Shown: positions 56,501 to 64,000 of the stretch, in pieces
Numbering within the stretch: position 1 is the first letter of the stretch
Layout of the letters: every line of letters begins with the position of its first letter
Made by a program: the position numbers and the translations under genes
From: Asterias rubens
Lineage: Eukaryota; Echinodermata; Asteroidea; Forcipulatida; Asteriidae
Length of the DNA stretch: 64,000 nucleotides
Assembly (NCBI RefSeq): GCF_902459465.1
Contig: NC_047062.1
Span: 6,450,501-6,514,500, forward strand
Reading direction: 5' to 3'
The notes under the pieces: model-generated
What the model saw: only the letters and a program-made list of their open reading frames with translations
What the model was told of the DNA's origin: nothing
Database searches by the model: none

Positions 56501-58420
56501 CATGTGGTAGCGTACGCCAGCAAATCATTGAAGAGAGCAGAACAAAACTATTGTGTGACAAGGAGAGAGCTTCTTGCAGTTGTGACCTTTGTGAAGCAGT
56601 TTCGACCGTACATTTATGGACGCAGGATAACCATACGGACAGACCATGGAGCCTTGAGGTGGCTGGTAAATTTCAAGGACCCTTCAGGGCAAGTAGCACG
56701 GTGGCTGCAGGTCATTAGCGAATATGACTACGAAATAATACATAGAGCAGGGAGGTCTCATCAAAATGCGGATAGCCTGTCTCGACGACCGTGTCCACAG
56801 TGTGGAATGGAAGGACTGGACCCGGGTGGCCAGCTGCGCAAGGCAGGAGGAAGTGAAGGGATAGTGCCTGTACTGGATAGCGATGAAGGAGATAGTGGCC
56901 CTGCAGTAAAGGCTGAGGAAGCCAGAGCTGATTTGCGCGCCGTGGGTGTACTACCCCAAATAACCAGGACCGACTGGAGGGAGGCACAGCTTAGGGACAA
57001 CTCTATGGAGTGGGTCATTAAGGCTAAGGAGGCCGAGGTACCCAGGCCAGACTGGGAGACAGTGTCAGTAACATCCAGTGCCAGCAAGAACTATTGGCTA
57101 CGATGGGAGCAACTGCTTGTTCGCGACGGCGTACTACAGCGTCGGTGGGAGTCTCACAATGGAAAGCAAACGCAGTGGCAAACCTTGGTACCTCAGGAGC
57201 TCCGAGGAGAGATATTGCATCAGCTCCATGCAGGAAGACTGAGTGGACACTTAGGAACTAAGCGGACAATGGCGAAGGTGCACACCAAGTTCTATTGGCA
57301 AGGGATGGCTGCAGACATAAGGTCCTTCATCCGAGAGTGTGATGTGTGTGCTAGGAGGAAGTCCCCCAGCAAAAACAGAAGGGCCCCTTTACAGCAGCAC
57401 CTAGTGGGAATTCCGATGGAGCGAGTAGCGATGGACATTACGGGACCCTTCCCAGTGACGAAGAATGGCAATCGTTACATACTTGTGATTGGGGACTACT
57501 TCAGTAAGTGGTTCGAAGCCTACCCCATTCCAGATGAGAAGGCGGAGACTGTTGCGGACAAGTTCGTCAAGGAGTTCGTGTGCAGGTTCGGCGTTCCTAA
57601 AACACTGCATACCGACCAAGGGAGAAATTTCGAGTCGAGGCTCATGGCCGAGGTGTGCAGGACGCTTGGGATTGAAAAGACCAGGACCACCCCCTACAAC
57701 CCCAAGTCCGACGGAATGGTTGAGAGGTTTAACCGCACCCTGATTAATATCGTAGCCATGCTGATGAAAGAACAAGCAAACAACAAGGACTGGGACGAGG
57801 AGTTGCCTTATGCGACGGCTGCTTACCGCAGCACACCACAAGAGTCCACCGGGGAAACCCCAAACATGCTGATGCTCGGTAGGGAAGTCTCTCTGCCCCT
57901 TGATTTGACAGTGGAGGAGCCCCCTGCAGGCGACGCAGATGGGAAAGAGGAGCGGGACTATGCCCAAGTGGTGCGTGAGAGAATGCAGGGCGCACATGAA
58001 AGGGCGAGAGAACACTTGAAGAAAAGTGCAAGACGTCAGAAACAAAACTTCGACAAGGGGACCAGCGAGGGCAACTTTGCTGAAGGCACGTTCACCTGGT
58101 TGTTTAACCCAGCGAAGAAGAAGGGGGTGTCACCCAAGTTGATGTGTAGGTGGGAAGGACCCTACCTTGTAGTAAACAGGCTGTCGGACGTAACCTTAAG
58201 GATACAGAGGAAGCCTGGAGGGAAAACGAAGGTTGTTCACTGTGACCGCCTTAAGCCGTATCAAGGTGCACCCTTACAGCCTTGGATTTCAGATACAGAC
58301 GAAGGGACGCAGGCCCTGCAGGGGCAACCCGCAGGAGATATCCTAGTGGGTGATGCATCCCAGGTGGAAGTGATTAATAGCCCGATGCCAGCAGGCCAGG
58401 TAGGACCAGGAGTTCCCTGA
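53543..58420 (+). CDS. Gag-Pol polyprotein of the Ty3/gypsy element, defective RT
   Basis: One 1,625-codon frame. Gag: retrotransposon-gag fold segment (residues about 95-260), then a CCHC zinc knuckle C337-C340-H345-C350. Pol: aspartic protease DTGAS (426-430); reverse transcriptase with FSTLDLASGYWQV and catalytic YLDD (819-822); RNase H TDASADG (D966, D968); integrase zinc domain H1229, H1236, C1266, C1269; DDE residues D1298, D1358, E1394 (spacing 59 and 35); GPY/F module (1539-1541). No chromodomain. Just after SSPW (734) the frame passes directly to IPRIDD (737-742). The conserved fingers/palm segment of roughly 35 residues that normally lies between is absent in frame, so the RT should be inactive. 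Gag and Pol are in one frame with no stop or slippage needed. Confidence 0.95.
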   Translation: MDRMDSRAMEEELRRMRMQCAEMEERHKSGRALGAPTPDMFFSTPSPVVSGTLRDTPGAGFTPANTVADTDFTREQQEVGSKEDVTTTSPNVDRPRKPNICPDRFNGRVPWNDYKAHFRACCVANAWSDEQAVVFLAASLQGQALKVLGCQPEGKKSSLKDLMLRLDQRFGPGQQADFHMMEVRHRRQGEVETLQELGTSIRELSALAYPEFSDDSRERLAKGHFMDAVKDREIREGIFRVNPTSLDDAIRAALQTESFLRTEEHRTNGKGRNFARVVAGGEDEVSLQGLQGELRATQDRMSKAVGGIHAMLEDLSRSQGDYQSAVPRGRSNADYACYNCGQKGHFARECYEPRRERNWQSGKRYPASRGAQWKAGNGGRTQRNFQGGPVLGMYNQGRTLFGKSSNMAGLCVTAQVRGVKTQMLIDTGASNTVLSAAVYYQMAPEGRPSLNMRGAKLYGADGSSIETIGGALMEIQVGKTTLPVHVIFAKLDLEGILGMDFLLPTNGRLDFKDMVLTLNGERIRCQNSQGANVCARVIVEETMEVPPGHEALVSGRVSRKFTGFGVMEPADTTELASRGLIVARLLVKPEEEMLPIRVFNPGRRTCVVKGGSVAGILTPVEGRDVQEPDVVRAKEEIGQLPAHLEDLYSRSTASVAQEYHGEIARLLLAYQDIFSKGSEDIGHTDRVRHHIDTGDARPIRERPRRFPTVEQEEISRQVQELLKEDKIAPSSSPWAAIPRIDDSLDALAGAHWFSTLDLASGYWQVALDKEAQEKSAFVVRGGLYSWRVMPFGLCNAPSTFERLMERGLSGLHWETLLVYLDDVIVFGRTVPEELDRLRVVFQRLKEAGLKLKPKKCDLFKERVRYLGHIVSPEGISTDPDKIEVVKDWPVPRTVKEVRSFVGLASYYRRFILGFSSVARPLHRLTEKSREFKWTQECQTAFEELKKRLTESPILTYPDPDGKFILDTDASADGIGGVLSQVKDGKDHVVAYASKSLKRAEQNYCVTRRELLAVVTFVKQFRPYIYGRRITIRTDHGALRWLVNFKDPSGQVARWLQVISEYDYEIIHRAGRSHQNADSLSRRPCPQCGMEGLDPGGQLRKAGGSEGIVPVLDSDEGDSGPAVKAEEARADLRAVGVLPQITRTDWREAQLRDNSMEWVIKAKEAEVPRPDWETVSVTSSASKNYWLRWEQLLVRDGVLQRRWESHNGKQTQWQTLVPQELRGEILHQLHAGRLSGHLGTKRTMAKVHTKFYWQGMAADIRSFIRECDVCARRKSPSKNRRAPLQQHLVGIPMERVAMDITGPFPVTKNGNRYILVIGDYFSKWFEAYPIPDEKAETVADKFVKEFVCRFGVPKTLHTDQGRNFESRLMAEVCRTLGIEKTRTTPYNPKSDGMVERFNRTLINIVAMLMKEQANNKDWDEELPYATAAYRSTPQESTGETPNMLMLGREVSLPLDLTVEEPPAGDADGKEERDYAQVVRERMQGAHERAREHLKKSARRQKQNFDKGTSEGNFAEGTFTWLFNPAKKKGVSPKLMCRWEGPYLVVNRLSDVTLRIQRKPGGKTKVVHCDRLKPYQGAPLQPWISDTDEGTQALQGQPAGDILVGDASQVEVINSPMPAGQVGPGVP

Positions 58421-58586
58421 AGCTATAGGCCATGCGGGTCCTGCTCAGGAATCTGGACCCTTAGACATGACACCCTTGCCTGCACAGGCGAGGCGGAATC
58501 CGTTGCGCCAGCGGAGGCCGCCACAGCGTTATCTGTAATTGATTAGCTCAGGAGTATTGGGGAGATCGATTGTATGGTATTAGGAT

Positions 58587-58630
58587 AACGTAGGAGTAAC
58601 ATAGGCGTAACGTAGGAGTAACGTAGGAGT
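58587..58630 (+). repeat. 11-bp tandem repeat, four units
   Basis: AACGTAGGAGT repeated at 58587, 58598 (two changes), 58609 and 58620, between gag-pol and the zinc-finger ORF. Confidence 0.9.
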
Positions 58631-58673
58631 AGCAAACCAGTATTGGGGTAACTGCAGTGAAGTAACTGTTGCT

Positions 58674-58696
58674 TTGTTTGTTCCTTTCCTTTACAG
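58674..58696 (+). promoter_or_regulatory. Strong splice acceptor before the zinc-finger ORF
   Basis: TTTGTTTGTTCCTTTCCTTT then ACAG, an almost pure pyrimidine tract, ends 11 bases before the ATG at 58708. It would produce a spliced subgenomic RNA, as retroviruses do for env. A possible donor is ACC|GTAAGT in the 5' LTR at 53129. Confidence 0.6.
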
Positions 58697-58707
58697 TATA
58701 AAGGAGG

Positions 58708-59667
58708 ATGGAGGACAAAGAGCCAGGATGGAAGAGACCAAAGGACTGGGATAAGATGAAGCTGTACGCATGTTTGGAGTGTGACGACACCTTCGTGAAC
58801 AAGAAGAGTCTTGAGACCCATCTGGGGACCCACACCATAAAGAAGAAGATCCTGTACTTCTGCAAGAGGTGTGACAGGAGATATACGAGGAAGGACAACC
58901 TGAAGGTTCACTATACCAACCACCACCCTGCAGGGATACAGGACCTGGATACGTTGTACCCAGAAACGGAGGAAGAACGGAGAGCTGCCAGTTCCCCAGG
59001 AGACGTTGTGGATGTTCCGGGTGATTCCCCTGCCCCCTCGGGACGCAAGAGGAAGGGAACGGAGGTGACCAGTGCCAGACCAAGTAAGGAGCCCCGGAAG
59101 AAGGAAGCGAGGCCGGTGGATGCCCCCTCCGGACATCAGGGGATGGGATTGGAAGTCAATAGTTTCAGCCAACAACGAGTGGAGTCCAGGAAGAGGGGAG
59201 AGTGCACAGAGAAAAACAGGGAGCCCCAGAAGGAAGAGGAATCGGCTGAGGAGACGCAGCTCCCCTTAACTCCAGGGAGAAACCTGGTAATACAGCAAGC
59301 AGCGGAGTTGTCCTTGTCGCCAGCCTCAGCTTCCCTGCTGGAAGAGGCGAGTACTCGGCGCCGGGTAGTCCATGGAGGGAAACCTCAGGGTGTTCGACAC
59401 GGGCTGGGACAAGCCGCACCGGTAGAAGAACCACCACAGGCGAGAGTGTGCCGGATCAACCGAGGCAACCCGGGGTGGCGAAGAGCAGTGCCACTTGATA
59501 CTGCTGACCTAGAGGTGATGATGGCTGGAAACGTCCGTAAGGTGAGAGAAGTCAACACAAGAAGCCAGTTTCAGATGGCCTCAAGATCTCCGAAGAGGTC
59601 GTTGAGCGGACATACGACGTGCAGTTCACGGCAGGGTTTATCCTCAAGTAGTTGTAGTCCACTTTAG
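58708..59667 (+). CDS. C2H2 zinc-finger protein encoded by the retrotransposon (env position)
   Basis: 319 residues, same strand as gag-pol and 287 bases after it. Two canonical fingers: C22-C25-H38-H42 and C52-C55-H68-H72, both C-x2-C-x12-H-x3-H with the usual Phe/Tyr and Leu core residues (F29, L35; Y59, L65), 29 residues apart. The remainder is polar and probably disordered, with basic clusters GRKRKG and EPRKKE that could serve as nuclear localisation signals. No signal peptide or membrane segment, so it is not an envelope protein. Likely roles are DNA or RNA binding: regulating the LTR, targeting integration or acting in the nucleus; all inferred. The frame is intact while pol is damaged. 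Start: first ATG after the splice acceptor. Confidence 0.85.
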   Translation: MEDKEPGWKRPKDWDKMKLYACLECDDTFVNKKSLETHLGTHTIKKKILYFCKRCDRRYTRKDNLKVHYTNHHPAGIQDLDTLYPETEEERRAASSPGDVVDVPGDSPAPSGRKRKGTEVTSARPSKEPRKKEARPVDAPSGHQGMGLEVNSFSQQRVESRKRGECTEKNREPQKEEESAEETQLPLTPGRNLVIQQAAELSLSPASASLLEEASTRRRVVHGGKPQGVRHGLGQAAPVEEPPQARVCRINRGNPGWRRAVPLDTADLEVMMAGNVRKVREVNTRSQFQMASRSPKRSLSGHTTCSSRQGLSSSSCSPL

Positions 59668-60145
59668 GCTCGTTTTTACTAAAGCGTTACTTGTTTATAA
59701 CCTTGTTTTCTTTCAATATAAAAGTTGTCTAAGAGAGTATATTTTGATAACAGATCTTGCCTTTTTAATCTTGTGTAATTCCCTTAAGGATCAGGTTACG
59801 AATTTGGATTGTATAACGTGATTGTGATGTGATTGGATTTTATTTGTATAAACTCCCTTAAGGAGACATTGTGATTTTTGAAATGTGTTTTACTTAAAGT
59901 TCCCTTAAGGAGCCTTAGCAGACTCTTGCCTTAAAGTGTGTAAACCTCCTTTAGGGAGACATTGTGATAACTTGTTGTTTAAGCTCCCTCAAGGGGCCCC
60001 TGTTTTACTTAAAGGTGTCCGGCAGGTGCATTGTGGTGTTTAAAGTAACTATTTCTCTGTATAAATTTGTAAGCACCTTGAGGTACATTTCGTCTTAGGG
60101 TATCAGTTTTACGGACCGGGTGGTCCTAACTTAAGTGGGGGGCTG
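59668..60145 (+). other. Retrotransposon 3' non-coding stretch with CCTTAAGG palindromes
   Basis: CTCCCTTAAGGAG or close variants occur at 59781, 59853-59865, 59901-59912, 59946-59958 and 59983-59996, the second and fourth followed by ACATTGTGAT. The same CTTAAGG word clusters in the LTR. Confidence 0.75.
60133..60145 (+). other. Polypurine tract
   Basis: AAGTGGGGGGCTG directly before the 3' LTR TGTAACG; the usual plus-strand primer position. Confidence 0.8.
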
Positions 60146-61046
60146 TGTAACGAAATGGTACCGCGCGGTGGCGCTCCAGGCTTAGCGCGAGAGCAGGCGC
60201 CCTTAGCGCGCGAATAGGCGGTTTGGCGGGGCGCTGGCTGCCGCGGGGCATTATGGGGAGCACGCTGCTGCCTCGTGTGTGGAGAGTGCGTAGCGGGCAG
60301 TTGCAGGCTGGACAGCGAGTGGTACAGACGTGATTAGTGTGTTTATGTGTCGGGAGGAGTAGCAGGGCGAGCGTTCGGAGCTGTGGGAGTTGCGGTGCGT
60401 GGTGCCGACAGTTGTGGAACCGAGGGGTAGGTTTCATTGGATTGTTTTCTGTGTTATTTATGGCAAGTTGGACGTAGAGACGTGCGGTAACCCACTTCCG
60501 TAAGGAGGTCACATTATATTGTGCATTGTATTGGTTGCTCTGGAGTCCGGGATTTTATCAGGCCCTTAAGGCAGATTCTATTGTGCATTGTATCGTTTGC
60601 TCGGAGTCCGGGATTTTATCAGGCCCTAAAGGCAGCTTTGGTGTTACCGTAAGTGCGGTTCAGTTACTTAAGTTAGTTCCAGTTACCTTAAGGGATTTTC
60701 CATTTGCTTAAGGGATTTCAAGTTACTTGAGGGATTTCGGGGATCTTAAGTGTTGTCGGTTGCCTTAAGGGACCATTTCTGGCCTTAAGGAAAGGAGGAA
60801 TACGAAGTGGGAATCAGGAATTACTGTGCTTTTATAGAGGTAATAAATAAAACGGATCATTAGTCAATCAGTTACTTGTCTCTGCCCTCACTCCTTGGAA
60901 GTCAGTAGTTTCTGACAGTTTCTAGACCCCCTCCCTCACATTTTTATTACATGCGGCGATATATGGTTGCCCAACGACCTCACCCCAAGTGCCAGCAGGA
61001 CTACCGCTCGTTCTGTGCTGGTGACCACCAGACGGGAATCGCTACA
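60146..61046 (+). repeat. 3' long terminal repeat
   Basis: 901 bp, TGTAACG...GCTACA. Relative to the 5' LTR it carries 60 extra bases (60816-60875) that include TAATAAATAAAACGG, a probable polyadenylation signal. Confidence 0.95.
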
Positions 61047-62093
61047 GTTTGATAAAAAAAATAAAATAAAAAAAATCACAAAAGCAATGGCCTGCCAGAT
61101 ATGTACAAACAGGTTCACTACATTTGTATACATTTAAGACCAGAAAATTAAGCAATTATATTAACATGGTTTTAGGAGTTCAGGAGCTTGGTGAGGTAGG
61201 GCAAGGGGCTGTTTTGGAATCTTTTGGTGTTGCAGTGAAACATACCAAACCGTGCTCGTTGGCGGAGTTGCATAGATGAGTTGTTTACAGAAGCAGGGAA
61301 CCACCTCGAAAATCTCACAGAAGCGCTTGCCTTCTCTGCAAATTGGTGGCAGAGTTTGTTTCTTCGCGACTGGAGGGAGTCCAATTGAAGAATAGACAAA
61401 GCATCGTGGTATGTTGTGTAGTCCTTAGAGAGGATGTAGTGACATACACGCTTCTGGATCTTCTCGAGGTGGTTCACCTGCTTCTGGGTAAGGCCAGCAT
61501 TCCAAACAGGGGCTGCGTATTCAAGGACTGGGCGAATATAGCCTTTGTATACTGTGAGGAGTTCTTCGGCGTCTAGTCCAGCATCCTTCAACTTCCTTAG
61601 CATGAACAGCTTTCTGTTGGCCTTACTATACATCGAGTCTACTTGGCCCTCCCATTTTAGATTTTGTTCAATGATTACCCCCAGTAGTTTGACCTTGTCC
61701 ACGATGGCGAGTTTCTGGTCAGAGATACGGACATCCACGTCGGGGATGGGTTTTCGTCCGAAGTACACCTGCATGACCTGACATTTTGATGGGTTGAGTT
61801 TCAGTTTGGTATCAATGGTCCATTGATACAAGGAGTCCAAACTGTCTTGGATGGTACCTTGACTGCCGTAACTTCTACTCTCACTCAATATCAGGTCATC
61901 GACATACTTCCATGCATGGACGTCCGTATCCCTGACTTCCTCCTGGGCACTGTTGATGATACAAAGAAAAATAATTGGAGCTAAAATTGTTCCCTGTGGG
62001 ACACCACCCATTAAAGTAATGCAATCGGAGAGGGTTTGTTTATATTTGACTCTTTGTTGTCTACCAGAAATGAAGTCAACCACCCACTGCACA
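61047..62093 (-). mobile_element. 5'-truncated LINE (non-LTR retrotransposon)
   Basis: Minus-strand reverse transcriptase coding end plus 3' UTR. The 5' junction lies at about 62093, where sequence homologous to unit 1 resumes, which is typical of 5' truncation on insertion. The 3' UTR ends in an A/T-rich run and is split by the LTR retrotransposon; its remainder probably is 52490-52626. Confidence 0.8.
61172..62092 (-). pseudogene. LINE reverse transcriptase, C-terminal fragment
   Basis: About 306 codons open to a stop at 61172. Visible RT blocks: WVVDFISGRQQRV, GGVPQGTILAPIIF, the catalytic YVDD in WKYVDDLILSE, LNPSKCQVM and the thumb-like YKGYIRPVLEYAAPVWN. The endonuclease and N-terminal RT are missing, and an in-frame TAA lies about 25 bases upstream of the first RT residues. 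It resembles the jockey/CR1-type RTs; the clade is not assigned. Confidence 0.85.
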
Positions 62094-62404
62094 ATGGGAC
62101 TGACTTGTCCAGATGTAATTTACAAAACGAATACATAACTTGTCTTAAGGCATGAACATGACCCAAGGGTAACTCTCGTTTGACTCCGTTATACATGGCA
62201 AACGAGTCAATAAATCAAAGATTTAAACAGTAAATATATACAACTTAGACTATGATGGTAAACGGAACATAATGAATGATTTAGTTAAACAATATTAACG
62301 CAAAAGGTAAGCATTAAACAATATAAAACATAATTACCTGTTGACGAAGATAAATACAGTGTGATGAGATCTTCGTCTAAGGATCTTATGAACTGTAAGC
62401 CCGC
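62094..62404. repeat. Unit 2 copy of the 3' part of the TGTGAC insertion
   Basis: GGGACTGACTTGTCCAGATG onward matches 47389-47700, including one copy of the 57-bp direct repeat (62338-62394). The right end of the insertion and the left part of the MITE half are deleted at 62404. Confidence 0.85.
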
Positions 62405-62579
62405 GAAAAAGTCTTTTAAAATACGAGTGAGATATTACCTCTTTCTCAAAAACTACGTTACTTCAGAGGGAGCCGTTTCTCACAATGTTTTATACTATGA
62501 ACAGCTCTCCATTGCTCGTTACCAAGTAAGTTTTTATGCTAACAGTTATTTTGAATAATTACCAATGGTATCCAGTGCC
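62405..62579 (+). mobile_element. Family A MITE, right half (unit 2)
   Basis: AAGTCTTTTAAAATACGAG to GTATCCAGTGCC|TTAA, the same as 47930-48101. Confidence 0.85.
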
Positions 62580-62928
62580 TTAAAATAGTGTACACATTTC
62601 TGTATCAAAATTGTATGTCTGTCACCCATAGCCGGCCACGTCAACCCCAACAATCAAGAAGAACCTGTTTGGAAAGAAAACTAATGCGACATGTCTTTAA
62701 AAAAATGGATGTCCTCTTTTTCAAACTAGTGACAATAATTACTGTCCACTCGGGGCTAAACAAAGTTTTTATGACAGTATTTTAATAACCAATAGTGTCC
62801 ACTGCCTTGAAATAAACTGACATAAAACGTTGTGTACAAAATCATCATCCAAATGCTTTAAGAAGTTATTGAAGCAGTTAATTAAATAAATTTGCTAAAG
62901 TTTTGACTAAAAAAAATATTGTTAGCAA

Positions 62929-64000
62929 TTATTTATTTGTTGTTTGTATCATGACCTGTCTTTGTTCAAAAGTAAATGGAATGTCTTCGTTTGTTACTAC
63001 CAACTGATAACCATCATCATCAATGGCATTGGCACAGTAGCAATCCATGAAGTTTATTCCATCTTTGGAGTCAAGATTCCGGAGCAATAATGCCAGAAGA
63101 GCTGTTAAAATATAAGCAACACCAATCATGCAGACAGTACAGGAAGAGCCAAGTAGAAACGGAGCTACGAGAGGTCCAAAGAGAGATGCACCACCCCAAC
63201 CCAAATTCACGATGGAGAACACTTGGCTGTAAGCTTCAGGGTGTTTCTTGACAGCGATAGTAGAACACATGGTGATCAATATCACACGAGCTGCTTGTGA
63301 ACCGAAGAAAAACACAGCCAAGAAGATTGAAGCTACGGTGAGTGATGGGGAGAATTTGACTAACACCAAGGGTAGTCCTGCGGTGCATAGCGATACGAAG
63401 CAGAATATCCACGTCAAGTTGTTGCTTAAGGTGCCGAGGACATAGATGCAACATGCGGTACTCAATAGAACGGAGAATCCGCATAAGCCAAGCATATGAG
63501 CCGTTGATACTGTACCGTCTCCGAACATGTAGTCCACCCAGACTGCAAGAGTAGGCGCGAGTGCCGTGTATCCTAGGGCACTTCCCAGGAAACTTAGTGC
63601 GACAATCAACACCTGGACATCGAAAATGGCTCGCCATCGCACAGAACGATGTTTCTTCTGGTCGACTTGACTCGTTGCGTCGTCGGCTCCATGGTCGGAC
63701 CTGGTTCCCTCCTTTTTGTGAAAGTTTTCAGTTCGAAACGTTAACAGCACACCAACAATGAGTATGAGTTCAATAGACAAGAACAGGAGGAACACACGGT
63801 TGTTCAGGTATCGGAAGAGCTCGCCTACGAATAAAGCCGCGAATAAGCTGAAAGATAACTTGCACATTGCCACTCCAGTTACTATCGTGCACTCCAATGA
63901 AGCCTCGTCATAGATGTCTCGAATCCTAGCCATGGCCATGGTTTGGGTGCATGCACTCACCACGCCCTGCAAACAACGGTTAGTCAGTAGAATAAGTGGA
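62929..64000 (-). CDS. SLC18-like MFS transporter, copy 2 (cut by window edge)
   Basis: The same protein as at 48451-49857, open over all 357 visible codons; the N-terminal part lies beyond 64000. By eye I count 23 base differences in 1,072 bases from copy 1, of which 17 change an amino acid and 6 do not. The changes include loss of the conserved glutamate in the LEPTL segment (alanine here; residue 260 of copy 1), P to A, V to G and L to Q. No stop or frameshift is visible. The replacement-heavy pattern suggests relaxed constraint or adaptive change in one of the two copies. Confidence 0.85.
   Translation of the reverse strand, partial: PLILLTNRCLQGVVSACTQTMAMARIRDIYDEASLECTIVTGVAMCKLSFSLFAALFVGELFRYLNNRVFLLFLSIELILIVGVLLTFRTENFHKKEGTRSDHGADDATSQVDQKKHRSVRWRAIFDVQVLIVALSFLGSALGYTALAPTLAVWVDYMFGDGTVSTAHMLGLCGFSVLLSTACCIYVLGTLSNNLTWIFCFVSLCTAGLPLVLVKFSPSLTVASIFLAVFFFGSQAARVILITMCSTIAVKKHPEAYSQVFSIVNLGWGGASLFGPLVAPFLLGSSCTVCMIGVAYILTALLALLLRNLDSKDGINFMDCYCANAIDDDGYQLVVTNEDIPFTFEQRQVMIQTTNK

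Larger units (their letters stand above)
52627..61046 (+). mobile_element. Ty3/gypsy LTR retrotransposon with extra zinc-finger ORF (8.42 kb)
   Basis: Structure in order: 5' LTR (840 bp), primer binding site, gag-pol ORF, separate zinc-finger ORF, non-coding CTTAAGG-rich stretch, polypurine tract, 3' LTR (901 bp). Protease, reverse transcriptase, RNase H and integrase follow each other in Ty3/gypsy order. LTRs start TGTAACG and end GCTACA and differ by 5 substitutions, one 1-bp and one 60-bp indel, so the insertion is young. Flanks are ATTT and GTTT, a possible 4-bp target duplication with one mismatch. GC content is clearly above that of the host DNA. It lies in the 3' region of a minus-strand LINE. 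Confidence 0.95.
51505..64000. repeat. Tandem duplication, unit 2, expanded by transposons and cut by window edge
   Basis: 51505-51702 repeats 46947-47144; the homology then stops exactly at TGCATGTGAC and resumes at 62094. A further 227 bp of unit 1 (47701-47929) is missing at 62404, with a short AAAA overlap at the junction. The net expansion is about 9.9 kb. Confidence 0.85.

Noticed and set aside
57401-58045. 214-codon minus-strand frame under the integrase
   Set aside because: Shadow of the gag-pol frame in GC-rich coding sequence; other antisense frames across 53.5-59.4 kb were dismissed for the same reason.
58543-59175. 210-codon minus-strand frame over the zinc-finger ORF
   Set aside because: The sense frame has two exact C2H2 fingers and an acceptor; the antisense frame has neither motif nor start context.
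60126-61046. Reading the repeated 3' LTR as a separate solo LTR
   Set aside because: It directly follows a polypurine tract and pairs with the LTR at 52627-53466 around a full internal region, so it is one element.

Overview
The window looks like nuclear DNA of an echinoderm, most likely a sea star. It is AT-rich, with short exons, GT-AG introns and AATAAA signals, and it is full of short inverted-repeat elements of the kind I associate with asteroid genomes. The species call is inference. The host genes are animal families: AKT kinase, a CYP2-type P450, a rhodopsin-like GPCR and an SLC18-like (VMAT/VAChT-type) transporter. There is no bacterial operon structure, CRISPR array, rRNA gene or intact tRNA gene.

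Layout. 1-12,054: 5' end of an AKT/PKB gene on the minus strand. Two coding exons hold the first part of the PH domain; the rest of the gene lies off the left edge. 13.4-14.9 kb: two foldback elements in tandem. 16-19 kb: local duplications and short inverted-repeat elements. 21.3-22.3 kb: a TTAA-flanked element carrying a broken THAP zinc-finger domain. 26,029-34,116: a complete three-exon P450 on the plus strand. 34-40.6 kb: repeats, perfect palindromes and repeats carrying histone-type 3' processing signals. 40,648-41,616: an intronless GPCR on the plus strand. 42-46.9 kb: candidate orphan exons and repeats.

46,947-64,000: a tandem duplication of a roughly 4.56 kb unit containing an intronless SLC18-like transporter on the minus strand. 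The first copy is intact. The second is swollen by about 9.9 kb of insertions: a 5'-truncated LINE whose 3' region was later hit by an 8.4 kb Ty3/gypsy LTR retrotransposon. The second transporter copy runs off the right edge. The LTRs differ by about 0.6% in substitutions and the two transporter copies by about 2.2%, so the retrotransposon arrived after the duplication.

The most interesting item is that retrotransposon (52,627-61,046). Its gag-pol frame is open over 1,625 codons but lacks a block of the reverse transcriptase. In the position where retroviruses carry env it has a separate 319-codon ORF with two canonical C2H2 zinc fingers, preceded by a strong splice acceptor. Clusters of a CTTAAGG palindrome lie in the LTRs and between that ORF and the 3' LTR. 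Several short-element families in the window share TTAA target duplications, and one of them carries the THAP remnant.
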